From the NCBI GenBank assembly GCA_934875375.1, contig CAKXHL010000020.1, forward strand, positions 1-34,645: a DNA stretch of 34,645 nt, in the 5' to 3' direction. Origin of the DNA: an uncultured bacterium. GTDB taxonomy: Bacteria > Bacillota > Clostridia > Oscillospirales > Ruminococcaceae. The notes beneath the pieces were generated by a model, which worked only from the letters and a program-made list of their open reading frames with translations, was not told where the DNA came from and did not search any database. Shown in pieces: positions 24,738 to 32,151 of this stretch. The translations under genes and the position numbers were made by a program. How positions within the stretch are numbered: the first letter of the stretch is position 1; every line of letters begins with the position of its first letter.

Positions 24738-24950
24738 CTATTCACCTGTTCTCTTGTATTCCAGAATATCGCCTGGCTGACAGCGCAGCTCTTGACAAAT
24801 GGCATCCAAAGTGGAAAAACGGATCGCTTTTACCTTTCCGGTTTTAAGGTTGGATAAATTCACCGTAGAAATTCCCACGCGGCGAGCCAATTCGTTTAAA
24901 GAAATCTTTCGATCGGCCATGACACGGTCTAAGCGCAGAATGATTGCCAT
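24738..24950 (-). CDS. YozG-type Cro/CI HTH regulator
   Basis: A 70-residue single HTH domain: RLDRVMADRKISLNELARRVGISTVNLSNLKTGKVKAIRFSTLDAICQEL, with recognition helix VNLSNLKTG, and a short tail GDILEY. YozG-type regulators are typically encoded next to DUF2975 membrane proteins, as here, 12 bases after it. A GAGGT site precedes the ATG. The expected site is the dyad over the promoter of the pair. Confidence 0.93.
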   Translation of the reverse strand: MAIILRLDRVMADRKISLNELARRVGISTVNLSNLKTGKVKAIRFSTLDAICQELRCQPGDILEYKRTGE

Positions 24951-24962
24951 TTTATTGATACC

Positions 24963-25559
24963 TCACAGTGTTTCATCATGCTCTTTCTGCAGCACGCATC
25001 CATAATCAAAAATTTTTGACACCGCAAAAAGAACCAACCAGGCAAGTACAGAAAATACCGGTAAGCCTCCGGGGAAAAACGACCAGCATCCACCGGACAA
25101 CGCGCTGAATAAGACGGTCTTCCCGATTTCAGGCAAAACAGCTCCCAAACACAGTAGGGCACCAATCCGGCGCAGATAACTTCCGTTGCGGATCGAAAAA
25201 GGATTTTCCTGTACGGTATCAAACAGAGAATGAGCTATAAAAAATACCGTCCATTGGAAAAGGCCCGCAAACAGATTCATGCCGCTTTCAATCAGATACG
25301 TTGTTTTTGCCATCGCTTCCATTGGCGTACTCGGCGCAAAATACCCTTGACGAATCAGTACCGTAAAAGATCCGGCAGAAAGACTCCACCCGCCGGAAGC
25401 AGTCTGAAAAACCTGCACTTTCTCCGCGGCACAGAACACCCCATAAAGCCAAGCAGATGCCGTCCACAGAAGAAACAGAGAAGAAATCACCAAAAGTCCC
25501 AAAAAAATCTTTCGAATCAATTCAGAACTTTTTTTCAGAGAATGTAAGCTTTTTTCCAT
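24963..25559 (-). CDS. DUF2975 membrane protein
   Basis: A 198-residue membrane protein with about four helices (IFLGLLVISSLFLLWTASAWLYGVF, ESGMNLFAGLFQWTVFFIAHSLF, YLRRIGALLCLGAVLPEIG, LPVFSVLAWLVLFAVSKIF). It fits DUF2975, including the cytosolic DTVQENPFSIRNGSYLRRIG stretch between helices. Function is unknown; it is coupled to the HTH gene downstream and may be a sensor or a target. The ATG at 25559 has AAGGAGG 9 bases upstream; the in-frame TTG at 25568 directly abuts the site. Confidence 0.88.
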   Translation of the reverse strand: MEKSLHSLKKSSELIRKIFLGLLVISSLFLLWTASAWLYGVFCAAEKVQVFQTASGGWSLSAGSFTVLIRQGYFAPSTPMEAMAKTTYLIESGMNLFAGLFQWTVFFIAHSLFDTVQENPFSIRNGSYLRRIGALLCLGAVLPEIGKTVLFSALSGGCWSFFPGGLPVFSVLAWLVLFAVSKIFDYGCVLQKEHDETL

Positions 25560-25583
25560 TTGATTCAACCTCCTTCTATTTTC

Positions 25584-25645
25584 ATTATAGAAAGAGTATT
25601 CTTTTTTGTCAATAATAATTTAACGAAAAACATTAAATTATTATT
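25584..25645 (-). promoter_or_regulatory. Consensus promoter with 13-bp dyad of the DUF2975-HTH pair
   Basis: Read on the minus strand: TTGACA (25612-25607), exactly 17 bases, TATAAT (25589-25584), a full sigma-A consensus. A perfect dyad AATAATAATTTAA (25611-25623) and TTAAATTATTATT (25633-25645) with a 9-base spacer overlaps the -35 by two bases. Such a strong promoter would need repression, and the HTH protein of this operon is the natural candidate. Confidence 0.9.
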
Positions 25646-25653
25646 TTATATCA

Positions 25654-25833
25654 TTATCTTCCAATTATAATTGTATAACAAAAATTCTCATAATGCAGTC
25701 GGCTGCCTTCTTCTGCTTCTGGCGGCAGCAGTGCCCGCGCAATCGGCAGAACATCTTTATCTTCTTGGTCGATCCTTTGCAGTAAAGCATAATCTCCGTC
25801 AATCCGGATCAATAAATATTCATATGGTCCCAT
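25654..25833 (-). CDS. Small DUF3006-like protein
   Basis: A 59-residue ORF that is too short for many gene callers. The protein opens MGPYEYLLIRIDGDYALLQR and continues with VLPIARALLPPEAEEGSRLHY. This matches DUF3006 in layout: a short beta hairpin with DGDYA, then LPxxLLPxxxxEG. A GAAGGGA-like ribosome site and a near-consensus promoter lie upstream. Function is unknown. It reads toward the DUF2975-HTH promoter. Confidence 0.78.
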   Translation of the reverse strand: MGPYEYLLIRIDGDYALLQRIDQEDKDVLPIARALLPPEAEEGSRLHYENFCYTIIIGR

Positions 25834-25850
25834 TTTCTGTCCCTTCTCCC

Positions 25851-25906
25851 GTTTTGTTGTGCAAAACTAACGCCTTCATTATAAGAGAAGGAATCATTTT
25901 CTGCAA
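25851..25906 (-). promoter_or_regulatory. Promoter and leader dyad of the DUF3006-like gene
   Basis: Read on the minus strand: TTGCAG (25906-25901), 17 bases, TATAAT (25883-25878). In the leader GTTTTG (25851-25856) and CAAAAC (25862-25867) form a 5-base-spaced dyad that may be an operator. Confidence 0.8.
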
Positions 25907-25958
25907 CCGATTTCTTTTCTGTATCTCTATTCCCCCGCGAAAATACTCAGAATCTTGC

Positions 25959-25986
25959 TTGCCTTTTCCTATGAAAATGCTATAAT
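25959..25986 (+). promoter_or_regulatory. Extended -10 promoter of trkAH
   Basis: TATAAT (25981-25986) is preceded by TGC, an extended -10. TTGCCT (25959-25964) at 16 bases may serve as a weak -35. Confidence 0.75.
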
Positions 25987-26041
25987 CAATCTTACAAATA
26001 TAAAGATAAAATAAAAATTATAAGCTTTTGAGGAATTCAAA

Positions 26042-27400
26042 ATGAAAATCATCGTAGTCGGAGACGGTAAAGTAGGACTAACCCTAACCGAGCAGCTCTC
26101 CAAAGAAGAACACGATATCGTCGTCATCGACAAAAACCCTACGGTATTGCAAAACTCACAGGAAACATTTGATGTAATGGTGGTTCCAGGAAACGGTGCC
26201 AGCCGTCAGGTCTTGCTCGAAGCTGGCGCGCAGGATGCAGATCTGGTTATCGCTGCTACTTCTGCCGATGAAATCAACCTGCTATGCTGTTTGACCGCAA
26301 AAAAACTCGGATGTACCCATACGATCGCGCGGGTGCGCAATCCAGAATATGCAGGGCAGCTGGTATTCTTGAAAGACGAACTGGGACTAAGCATGGTCAT
26401 TAACCCGGAAGCGACTGCCGCGCGGGAAATGTTTCAGATTTTACAGTTTCCTTCTTTTTTAAACCGTGACCGTTTTGCCAAGGGCCGAGTAGAAATTGTA
26501 GAATTAAAGGTCGAAAAAGGCTGTACAATCATTGGAAAGTATTTGCACGAGCTGCATGAAAATGCAAAAGTCAAAGTCCTGGTCTGTGCTGTGGAACGGG
26601 GAGAACAGGTTTACATTCCTTCCGGTAACTTTAAAATCGAGGAAGGGGATAAGATCCATGTTACTGCTGAAACAAGGGACCTGACTAAGTTGATCCATTA
26701 TTTGGGCATTCCTCTTCCTAAAATGCGGGATGTTGTCATTGTCGGAGGAAGCCGATTGGGCTATTATTTGGCGAATATGCTGATTCAATCAGGTGTTAAG
26801 GTTAAAATCATTGAAATTGATTATGAACGCTGCCTGCAACTTTCAGAATTGCTGCCCAAAGCACTGATTATCAACGGGGATGGTTGCCAGCAAAAATTGC
26901 TGAACGAGGAAGTATACGGTAAGGCCGACGCTGTGATTTCGCTTTTAAATATTGATGAAGTCAACTTGGTAATCTCGATGTATGCCAAAAAGCTTGGAGT
27001 TCCCAAAGTCATTGCTAAAATAGATCGCATTGAATATATGAACGTCTTCAAAAGCTTCACGGAAGAATCCTTTATCAGTCCCAAAAATCTGATCTGTAAT
27101 GATGTGCTGCGTTATGTGCGGGCAGTCGGCAACAGCGGAGAAGGCTCCATGCTCACGCTGTATCGACTAATCGGCAATCAGGTTGAGGCCATTGAATTTC
27201 TGGCTGGAAAGGATACCCACTTTCTGGGCGTACCTTTTTCCAAAGTTCCCATGCGTCCGAATTTGCTGATCGCTTCCATCCGACGGGATGATCGGACAAT
27301 CTTCCCCACCGGCAGTGACTGTATCCAGTTAGGGGATCGGGTGCTGATTGTAACAACAGAGAGCGGCCGCTTCTATGAATTAAATGATATTTTTCTTTGA
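26042..27400 (+). CDS. trkA: Trk potassium uptake, NAD-binding subunit TrkA
   Basis: A 452-residue peripheral subunit that gates potassium uptake by the TrkH channel. Two RCK repeats are seen: GDGKVG at the first nucleotide-binding site with the acidic DKN after it, and VVIVGGSRLGYYLA at about 229-242 with IEIDYER. Each is followed by a TrkA-C domain (RVEIVELKVEKGCTIIGK; EAIEFLAGKDTHFLG). The length and double layout match TrkA rather than KtrA/KtrC (about 220 residues). GAGGAA lies before the ATG. It is 37 bases upstream of trkH. Confidence 0.96.
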   Translation: MKIIVVGDGKVGLTLTEQLSKEEHDIVVIDKNPTVLQNSQETFDVMVVPGNGASRQVLLEAGAQDADLVIAATSADEINLLCCLTAKKLGCTHTIARVRNPEYAGQLVFLKDELGLSMVINPEATAAREMFQILQFPSFLNRDRFAKGRVEIVELKVEKGCTIIGKYLHELHENAKVKVLVCAVERGEQVYIPSGNFKIEEGDKIHVTAETRDLTKLIHYLGIPLPKMRDVVIVGGSRLGYYLANMLIQSGVKVKIIEIDYERCLQLSELLPKALIINGDGCQQKLLNEEVYGKADAVISLLNIDEVNLVISMYAKKLGVPKVIAKIDRIEYMNVFKSFTEESFISPKNLICNDVLRYVRAVGNSGEGSMLTLYRLIGNQVEAIEFLAGKDTHFLGVPFSKVPMRPNLLIASIRRDDRTIFPTGSDCIQLGDRVLIVTTESGRFYELNDIFL

Positions 27401-27437
27401 TCAATCGGATAAATTGGAAAAGGATTTTTGACCTATC

Positions 27438-28907
27438 ATGAATTTACGTATGATTTCCACTCTGCTTGGAAAAATCTTGCTGATAGAATTGATTACGCTT
27501 GCCCCACCCACTGCCATTTCATTGTACCATCAGGAAACAGAAGCGGTAAAAGCTTTTGTCATGACCATGATCATTCTGGCAGTAGTCGGCTTTCTGCTGT
27601 GCAGCACCAAGCCAAAGGTAAGAGCTTTTTATGTTGCGGAAGGCTTTGTTGTCACTGCATTGTCTTGGCTGGTTATTTCGCTGTTCGGAGCACTCCCTTT
27701 TTACCTCAGCGGCGCTATTACCAACCCTGTGGATGCTTTTTTTGAGGTCGTTTCCGGCTTTACCACAACAGGAGCCAGCATATTGTCCGATGTTGAAATA
27801 CTCCCTATGGGGCTTTTGTATTGGCGTAGTTTTACCCACTGGCTGGGCGGCATGGGAGTGCTGGTATTTTTATTGGCCATTACTTCTTTTGGCGGAGGAG
27901 AAGGCCATTCTCTGCATCTGCTGCGGGCGGAAAGTCCGGGGCCGGATGTCGGTAAAATCACCCCGAAATTGCGCCAGGGCGCTTTGACTTTGTATGTCAT
28001 CTATATCGCTTTGAGCATAATAGAAGTTATTCTGCTTTTATGCGGCGGCATGCCGCTGTTTGATAGCCTATGCACGATGTTCGGTACCGCCGGCACCGGA
28101 GGATTCTCAATCAAAAATGCCAGTATGGCTGCATATCCCAGCGCTTATCTGCAAAATGTTGTTACTATCTTTATGGCGCTGTTTGGCGTTAATTTTTCTA
28201 TATTCTTTTTGCTTTTCATGCGCGATTTTTCCCAGGTTCTGCATGACGAAGAACTGCGCTGCTATCTGGGAATTATGGTCAGCTCTGTTGTACTGATTGC
28301 CTTCAACATTTATTCCCAGTATCAATCTTGGAGTCAGGCCTTTCATCACGCCGCTTTTCAGGTATCTTCCATCATGACTACTACCGGTTATGCCTCTGCT
28401 GACTTTAATGCCTGGCCGGAATTCTCCCGAACAATCCTGATTATTTTAATGTTTATTGGCGCTTCGGCTGGTTCTACCGGTGGCGGTATGAAAGTTTCCC
28501 GACTGCTGATCTGCTTTAAATCGGCGGCGAAAGAAATCAGCCGTATGCTGCATCCTAAGGCGGTTCGGGTCATCCGCATGAGCCGAAAAACGCTGGATAC
28601 TCGTGTGATTCGCGGCGTAAACGTCTTTATGACTGTCTACTTTTTTACTGCCGCAATTTCCTTTTTGGTGATTTCTCTTGATAATTTTGGCATGATTACT
28701 AATTTTACAGCGGTCGTTTCCTGTCTGAATAATATTGGCCCTGGTTTGGAACTGGTCGGCCCCACTGGGAATTTTGGTGGTTTCTCTAATCTAAGCAAAT
28801 TGGTGCTTTCACTCGATATGCTTTTAGGAAGATTGGAATTTTTCCCTCTTTTGATTCTTTTCAGTCCCTCTACCTGGCGCAGAAAAAAGCAACCCACTAT
28901 ACAGTAA
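27438..28907 (+). CDS. trkH: Trk potassium uptake, membrane channel subunit TrkH
   Basis: A 489-residue pore subunit. The four TrkH/KtrB P-loops are recognisable: FTTTGASIL, FGTAGTGGFS, MTTTGYASA and LNNIGPGLELVG, whose central glycines form the potassium filter. The middle helix breaks and GASAGSTGGGMKVSRLL are typical. The C-terminus LGRLEFFPLLILFSPSTWRRK is the TrkH end. It is the second cistron of trkAH and has its own terminator. Confidence 0.96.
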   Translation: MNLRMISTLLGKILLIELITLAPPTAISLYHQETEAVKAFVMTMIILAVVGFLLCSTKPKVRAFYVAEGFVVTALSWLVISLFGALPFYLSGAITNPVDAFFEVVSGFTTTGASILSDVEILPMGLLYWRSFTHWLGGMGVLVFLLAITSFGGGEGHSLHLLRAESPGPDVGKITPKLRQGALTLYVIYIALSIIEVILLLCGGMPLFDSLCTMFGTAGTGGFSIKNASMAAYPSAYLQNVVTIFMALFGVNFSIFFLLFMRDFSQVLHDEELRCYLGIMVSSVVLIAFNIYSQYQSWSQAFHHAAFQVSSIMTTTGYASADFNAWPEFSRTILIILMFIGASAGSTGGGMKVSRLLICFKSAAKEISRMLHPKAVRVIRMSRKTLDTRVIRGVNVFMTVYFFTAAISFLVISLDNFGMITNFTAVVSCLNNIGPGLELVGPTGNFGGFSNLSKLVLSLDMLLGRLEFFPLLILFSPSTWRRKKQPTIQ

Positions 28908-28938
28908 ATAAAACACCCTTTCAAGGGTGTTTTATTTT
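28906..28938 (+). terminator. Terminator of trkAH
   Basis: AAATAAAACACCCT (28906-28919) pairs with AGGGTGTTTTATTT (28924-28937) with a 4-base loop. The trkH stop lies in its first arm. Confidence 0.92.
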
Positions 28939-29010
28939 GGGGAAAATTTGATCATGCGGCACAAATCACAAAATTTTTGGAAACACTGATTTGTCTATAT
29001 CTCTATAAAT

Positions 29011-29026
29011 CGTCATTATAATGACG
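29011..29026 (+). promoter_or_regulatory. Palindromic -10 region of HTH gene 1
   Basis: CGTCATTATAATGACG is a perfect 16-bp palindrome whose centre is the -10 TATAAT (29017-29022). The best -35 is TTGTCT at 28991-28996 with a long 20-base spacer. A protein that binds the palindrome would block polymerase. A nearly identical element precedes HTH gene 2. Confidence 0.85.
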
Positions 29027-29077
29027 TTGAATTAATATAGCAATCCCCCATACGCTAATGATGTCAAGGAGGTTACT

Positions 29078-29278
29078 ATGCTAAATCAAAATCTTTCTGC
29101 AAAATTAAAAAATCACAGAAAAAGCGTCTGGATGACACAAAAACAATTATCCGACAAATCAGGTGTCAGCCTGACAGAAATCAGAAATATCGAACGCCAA
29201 AGAACAAACGCAAGCCTTGATACTGTTGATTTACTCGCCGATGCTTTAGAAATTTCACCAATTGAACTTCTCAAATAA
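29078..29278 (+). CDS. Cro/CI HTH protein (paralogue 1)
   Basis: A 66-residue HTH protein: NLSAKLKNHRKSVWMTQKQLSDKSGVSLTEIRNIERQRTNASLDTVDLLADALEISPIELLK. Recognition helix SLTEIRNIE. AAGGAGG lies 5 bases before the ATG. About 55% identical by eye with paralogue 2 over the full length, and both share the promoter layout, so this is a recent duplication or twin. An autoregulatory role through the palindrome is inferred. Confidence 0.93.
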   Translation: MLNQNLSAKLKNHRKSVWMTQKQLSDKSGVSLTEIRNIERQRTNASLDTVDLLADALEISPIELLK

Positions 29279-29337
29279 TAAATTGTATTGATTCTCCGTA
29301 CAGGGTACGGGGCTATTTACATTTTTCATGGAATGAC

Positions 29338-29368
29338 AAAAGGGGCAGAAAAAATCTGCCCCTTTTTT
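29338..29368. terminator. Terminator of HTH gene 1
   Basis: AAAAGGGGCAGA (29338-29349) pairs with TCTGCCCCTTTT (29355-29366), followed by T run. A small CCGTAC/GTACGG hairpin lies before it near 29295-29309. Confidence 0.92.
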
Positions 29369-29764
29369 GTGAAAACATCGGCCTCTTTTTTCGATCGATT
29401 CTGCAGGACAGATATATCGCGGCAAAAAATTTCCTTTCATTAAAATCTACTTTATTCGTAATTCCGTCAAAATGCCTTTTACCTGCTGATTCCTTAAGCA
29501 ACAGTCCCTTTTAGCTCTCTTTGCGGCCACATGGAGAATGAATCTCCACTACAAAAAGGGCTTTCCAAAGTGTACAATCGGCATATAGGGTTTGACTTTC
29601 TCCCCCATCATAGTGAGGATCAATAAAACAAGTAAAGATTAAGGAAAAAAGGACAAACTGACTCTTTCCGATTCACCTGATTATGGAGGCTAAACTCCCG
29701 CTTTTGGCGTTCTCTCCGTTTAAAATCTGCTTGTTTTTTACTACCGAATACAATATATTATTTT
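29369..29764. other. Gene-free stretch between the two HTH genes
   Basis: About 395 AT-rich bases without a gene I can support. A 31-codon plus-strand frame starting at the ATG near 29531 (ME NESPLQKGLSK...) and minus-strand frames look faintly protein-like but have no ribosome site. It may be a degraded gene or a dispersed intergenic repeat. Confidence 0.4.
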
Positions 29765-29780
29765 CGTCACTATAATGATG
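29765..29780 (+). promoter_or_regulatory. Imperfect palindromic -10 region of HTH gene 2
   Basis: CGTCACTATAATGATG differs at two positions from the perfect palindrome upstream of paralogue 1 and has the same TATAAT (29771-29776). The leader to the ATG (TTGA, CCCATACNCTA, AGGAGG, ACT) is also conserved between the two genes. Confidence 0.82.
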
Positions 29781-29828
29781 TTGAAAAGAGATGCTCTTCT
29801 CCCATACACTAGATATGAGGAGGACACT

Positions 29829-30029
29829 ATGCTGAATGAGAGGCTTGGAATAAATGTGAAAAAATACAGAAAGGCAGAGTGGATGACGCAAGAGCAGCTG
29901 GCCAATTTATCCGGGATAAGCCTGACAGAAATCAGAGCGATTGAGCGTTTCAGAGCAAATCCCAGCTTGAACACCGTGGAGTTGGTTGCCAAAGCCTTGG
30001 GCGTTTCACCGTTAGACCTTCTGAAATAA
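29829..30029 (+). CDS. Cro/CI HTH protein (paralogue 2)
   Basis: A 66-residue twin of the HTH protein at 29.1 kb: NERLGINVKKYRKAEWMTQEQLANLSGISLTEIRAIERFRANPSLNTVELVAKALGVSPLDLLK. The recognition helix SLTEIRAIE is almost the same, so the two could bind the same site. AGGAGG lies 5 bases before the ATG at 29829; the longer frame from 29775 is the promoter region. Two copies with diverged palindromes suggest cross-regulation. Confidence 0.93.
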   Translation: MLNERLGINVKKYRKAEWMTQEQLANLSGISLTEIRAIERFRANPSLNTVELVAKALGVSPLDLLK

Positions 30030-30409
30030 AAAATCACTCTTTAAAAATTGTAATAGAATCTCCTCTTTTCAGTATAAGTATTGTGGTTTTTTATATTTTT
30101 TGAGAAAATCATTTTATCTTGCTTTTTGCAAACCGCAAGCAGATTGGAATTTTCCCATCCTGGTTTTTAGAGTGATAAAACCAAAACATAACCTTATGAT
30201 AAAGAAAACCAATGTTTCTATGAAAAACTACATGGCACTTGAAACTTTTCTATTTCTGGGCAATCGAATATATCACTAAAAAACATCGTCAGCCGTAAAA
30301 ATATAGACAATCACAAAAATTGACATCCTCCTACGGCCTACGCAAAGGATCTACTTTGGTACTCGATTTTTATTACCATACTACCGCTACAGCAAAGCTC
30401 ATTTGGGAT
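30030..30409. other. Gene-free AT-rich stretch
   Basis: About 380 bases with no supported gene. TTGACATCCTCC (30320-30331) followed by AGGAT (30346-30350) faintly resembles the terminal hairpin of IS200/IS605 elements, but no tnpA or tnpB is present. The string GATAAAGAAAACC occurs twice (about 30198 and 30407). Confidence 0.4.
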
Positions 30410-30412
30410 AAA

Positions 30413-30447
30413 GAAAACCGTCCCATATTTCTATCAGGACGGTTTTC
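30413..30447 (-). terminator. Terminator of HTH gene 3
   Basis: GAAAACCGTCC (30413-30423) pairs with GGACGGTTTTC (30437-30447), 13-base loop. Read on the minus strand the stem runs into TTTTCTTT. Confidence 0.85.
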
Positions 30448-30477
30448 CTAATACTGTCTGTTCCATTTTAAAAAAGG

Positions 30478-30831
30478 CTATTCGCCCGCCTTTCTCCTGG
30501 AGAGAATCCGAACCAAGCGGTCAAAGAGAATAATGGCTTCTGTCTGATCTTCCATCGAAAGATTTCGGAAGGACTTGAGAAATTCCAAAAACAACTTTGC
30601 CGTGTATAAGTGTCTGGCGTCATATTCATCCGAAATCAAAGCCATCGGAGAAATCCTCAAGCGATTTGCAATGGTTTCCACCATATTCAAAGTCAAATTC
30701 GCTTTCCCGGCTTCAATATTCTGCAGCGTGGTCTTACTGACATCAATCTCCTCGGCAAATTCCACCAAAGATTTTCCGTACAATTTTCTCATGATCGAGA
30801 GCTTGCATGCCAATGTTTCATTCATTTTCAT
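30478..30831 (-). CDS. Cro/CI HTH regulator with C-terminal helical domain
   Basis: A 117-residue regulator. Residues about 8-62 form the HTH (CKLSIMRKLYGKSLVEFAEEIDVSKTTLQNIEAGKANLTLNMVETIANRL, recognition helix SKTTLQNIE). The rest, LYTAKLFLEFLKSFRNLSMEDQTEAIILFDRLVRIL, is a helical part likely for dimerisation. GGAGG lies 9 bases before the ATG. It is not a close copy of the two 66-residue proteins. Opposite orientation, with no linked target. Confidence 0.9.
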   Translation of the reverse strand: MKMNETLACKLSIMRKLYGKSLVEFAEEIDVSKTTLQNIEAGKANLTLNMVETIANRLRISPMALISDEYDARHLYTAKLFLEFLKSFRNLSMEDQTEAIILFDRLVRILSRRKAGE

Positions 30832-30960
30832 ATGTTTCTACCTCCACCATCCTATATCGTCACAGTGGGGTAATGCTAACATATCTAACGAAACCAATAA
30901 GGGGCCTTTTTTGGTGAAACCTCAGGAAATCCTAACAAAAAATGAACAGATCAGTAAAAG

Positions 30961-30984
30961 TTCCAAAACGCCCAAAGGCGCTTT
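30961..30984 (-). terminator. Terminator of the aldo/keto reductase gene
   Basis: Read on the minus strand: AAAGCGCC, loop TTTG, GGCGTTTT: an 8-bp stem with one G-T pair that starts 2 bases after the stop codon and continues T-rich. Confidence 0.65.
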
Positions 30985-30986
30985 CA

Positions 30987-31985
30987 TTATTTATCCAGTT
31001 CCCTTACCTGCGCCGGCTTTGCAGCCTCTTCCATGAGGGCCGCATCCTCTGGCGACAAACAAACACGCAGGGATTCACAGGTGTTTATCATGGTTTCCGG
31101 GCGGGTAAAGCCTGTCAAAAGATTGATTCCGGGATTTTGCAGCAGCGTCCACGCCTGCACAAGATTCGAATAGGAACAATGATATTTTTCCGTAAGCGGT
31201 TTCATAACATCAAAAAGCTTATGAATAGAACCTTTGATTGGCTCATGAATCCAGGGGAGCTTTCCGCGGACATCCCCTTTGGGGAAAGTGCGGTCCACAT
31301 AGCACGGGTCCGTCAAAAATCCTTCTTCCAGCGCGCCGTATACCTGAAAGGTTGTCTGGTGCTGGTTGGCCATCGGGAAATAATCCACGCCGTGATAAGG
31401 AGCCAGCAGGCTGAACTGCTCCTGCACCAGCGCCACTGTTCCGTATTTTTCATACTCCTCCAGATCCTGCGGCTTGGAGTTGGAAATGCCGACCGCACGG
31501 ATTTTTCCTTCCCGGATCAGTTCCTGCAGGGCGCCCATGGTTTCCTCCACCGGCCAGCTTTTGCATACATAGTGAACCACCAGCACATCAATATAATCCG
31601 TCTGCATACGAATTAAAGAATCCTCCACATCCTTTCGGATGGCGCGGGCGCTGGTATCGTTATTGACCGTATAGCCGTCCCTTTCATAGTGGAAATTTCC
31701 GCCGTCGTTGCGCCAGTTAAGAGAACACTTTGTCTGCAAAAGGAATTTGGAGCGGCGCCCTTTTTTCAGCGCCTCCCCCAGCAGCTGCTCGCTGGCGCCT
31801 GTGCCGTATACCGGCGCTGTATCAATATAATTGATTCCAAGCTCAGCGGCCAGATCCAACAGCTTTTCAAGATCTGCCACGTTTACGGATTTGTCAGACC
31901 ATACCGATCCCCCGCCAATGCCCCATCCGCCAAAAGATACTACGGAAGCCTCTAGGTCGGTTTTTCCCAGCTTTTGATATTTCAT
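30987..31985 (-). CDS. Aldo/keto reductase
   Basis: A 332-residue NADPH-dependent oxidoreductase of the AKR fold. The catalytic tetrad is D55 and Y60 (YIDTAPVYG), K86 (LLQTKCS) and H138 (VLVVHYV). The cofactor part is seen in GINLLTGFTRPETMINTCES. It resembles YghZ/YajO-like AKRs that act on aldehydes or sugars; substrate unknown. The start is the ATG at 31985 with GGGGG 8 bases upstream; an ATG two codons earlier is too near that site. Base composition appears higher in GC than the AT-rich neighbours, suggestive but not proof of transfer. Confidence 0.95.
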   Translation of the reverse strand: MKYQKLGKTDLEASVVSFGGWGIGGGSVWSDKSVNVADLEKLLDLAAELGINYIDTAPVYGTGASEQLLGEALKKGRRSKFLLQTKCSLNWRNDGGNFHYERDGYTVNNDTSARAIRKDVEDSLIRMQTDYIDVLVVHYVCKSWPVEETMGALQELIREGKIRAVGISNSKPQDLEEYEKYGTVALVQEQFSLLAPYHGVDYFPMANQHQTTFQVYGALEEGFLTDPCYVDRTFPKGDVRGKLPWIHEPIKGSIHKLFDVMKPLTEKYHCSYSNLVQAWTLLQNPGINLLTGFTRPETMINTCESLRVCLSPEDAALMEEAAKPAQVRELDK

Positions 31986-32021
31986 TTGCATATCCCCCAA
32001 TTATCCTGAGTTGTTGAAATG

Positions 32022-32030
32022 ATTATAGCA
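32022..32030 (-). promoter_or_regulatory. Extended -10 promoter of the aldo/keto reductase gene
   Basis: Read on the minus strand: TGC followed by TATAAT (32027-32022). The only -35 candidate is TTGGCG at 19 bases. Confidence 0.65.
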
Positions 32031-32106
32031 TGATTGCGGTGTAAAACGCCAACCAAATTCAAAAAAAATTACACAATATATTGAACTTTCCTATTTTTCT
32101 ATCATT

Positions 32107-32115
32107 TGGTATAAT
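32107..32115 (+). promoter_or_regulatory. Extended -10 promoter of the sigma-factor operon
   Basis: TGG followed by TATAAT (32110-32115); the best -35 at 17 bases (TTTCCT) is poor. It suggests housekeeping-sigma transcription rather than ECF autoregulation. Confidence 0.65.
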
Positions 32116-32151
32116 AGAGCTATAAAAATCGACAGCGAAGGACGACATCAT

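Noticed and set aside
29369..29764. Short protein-like frames between the HTH genes
   Set aside because: No ribosome sites, under 65 codons and conflicting strands; left as a gene-free region.
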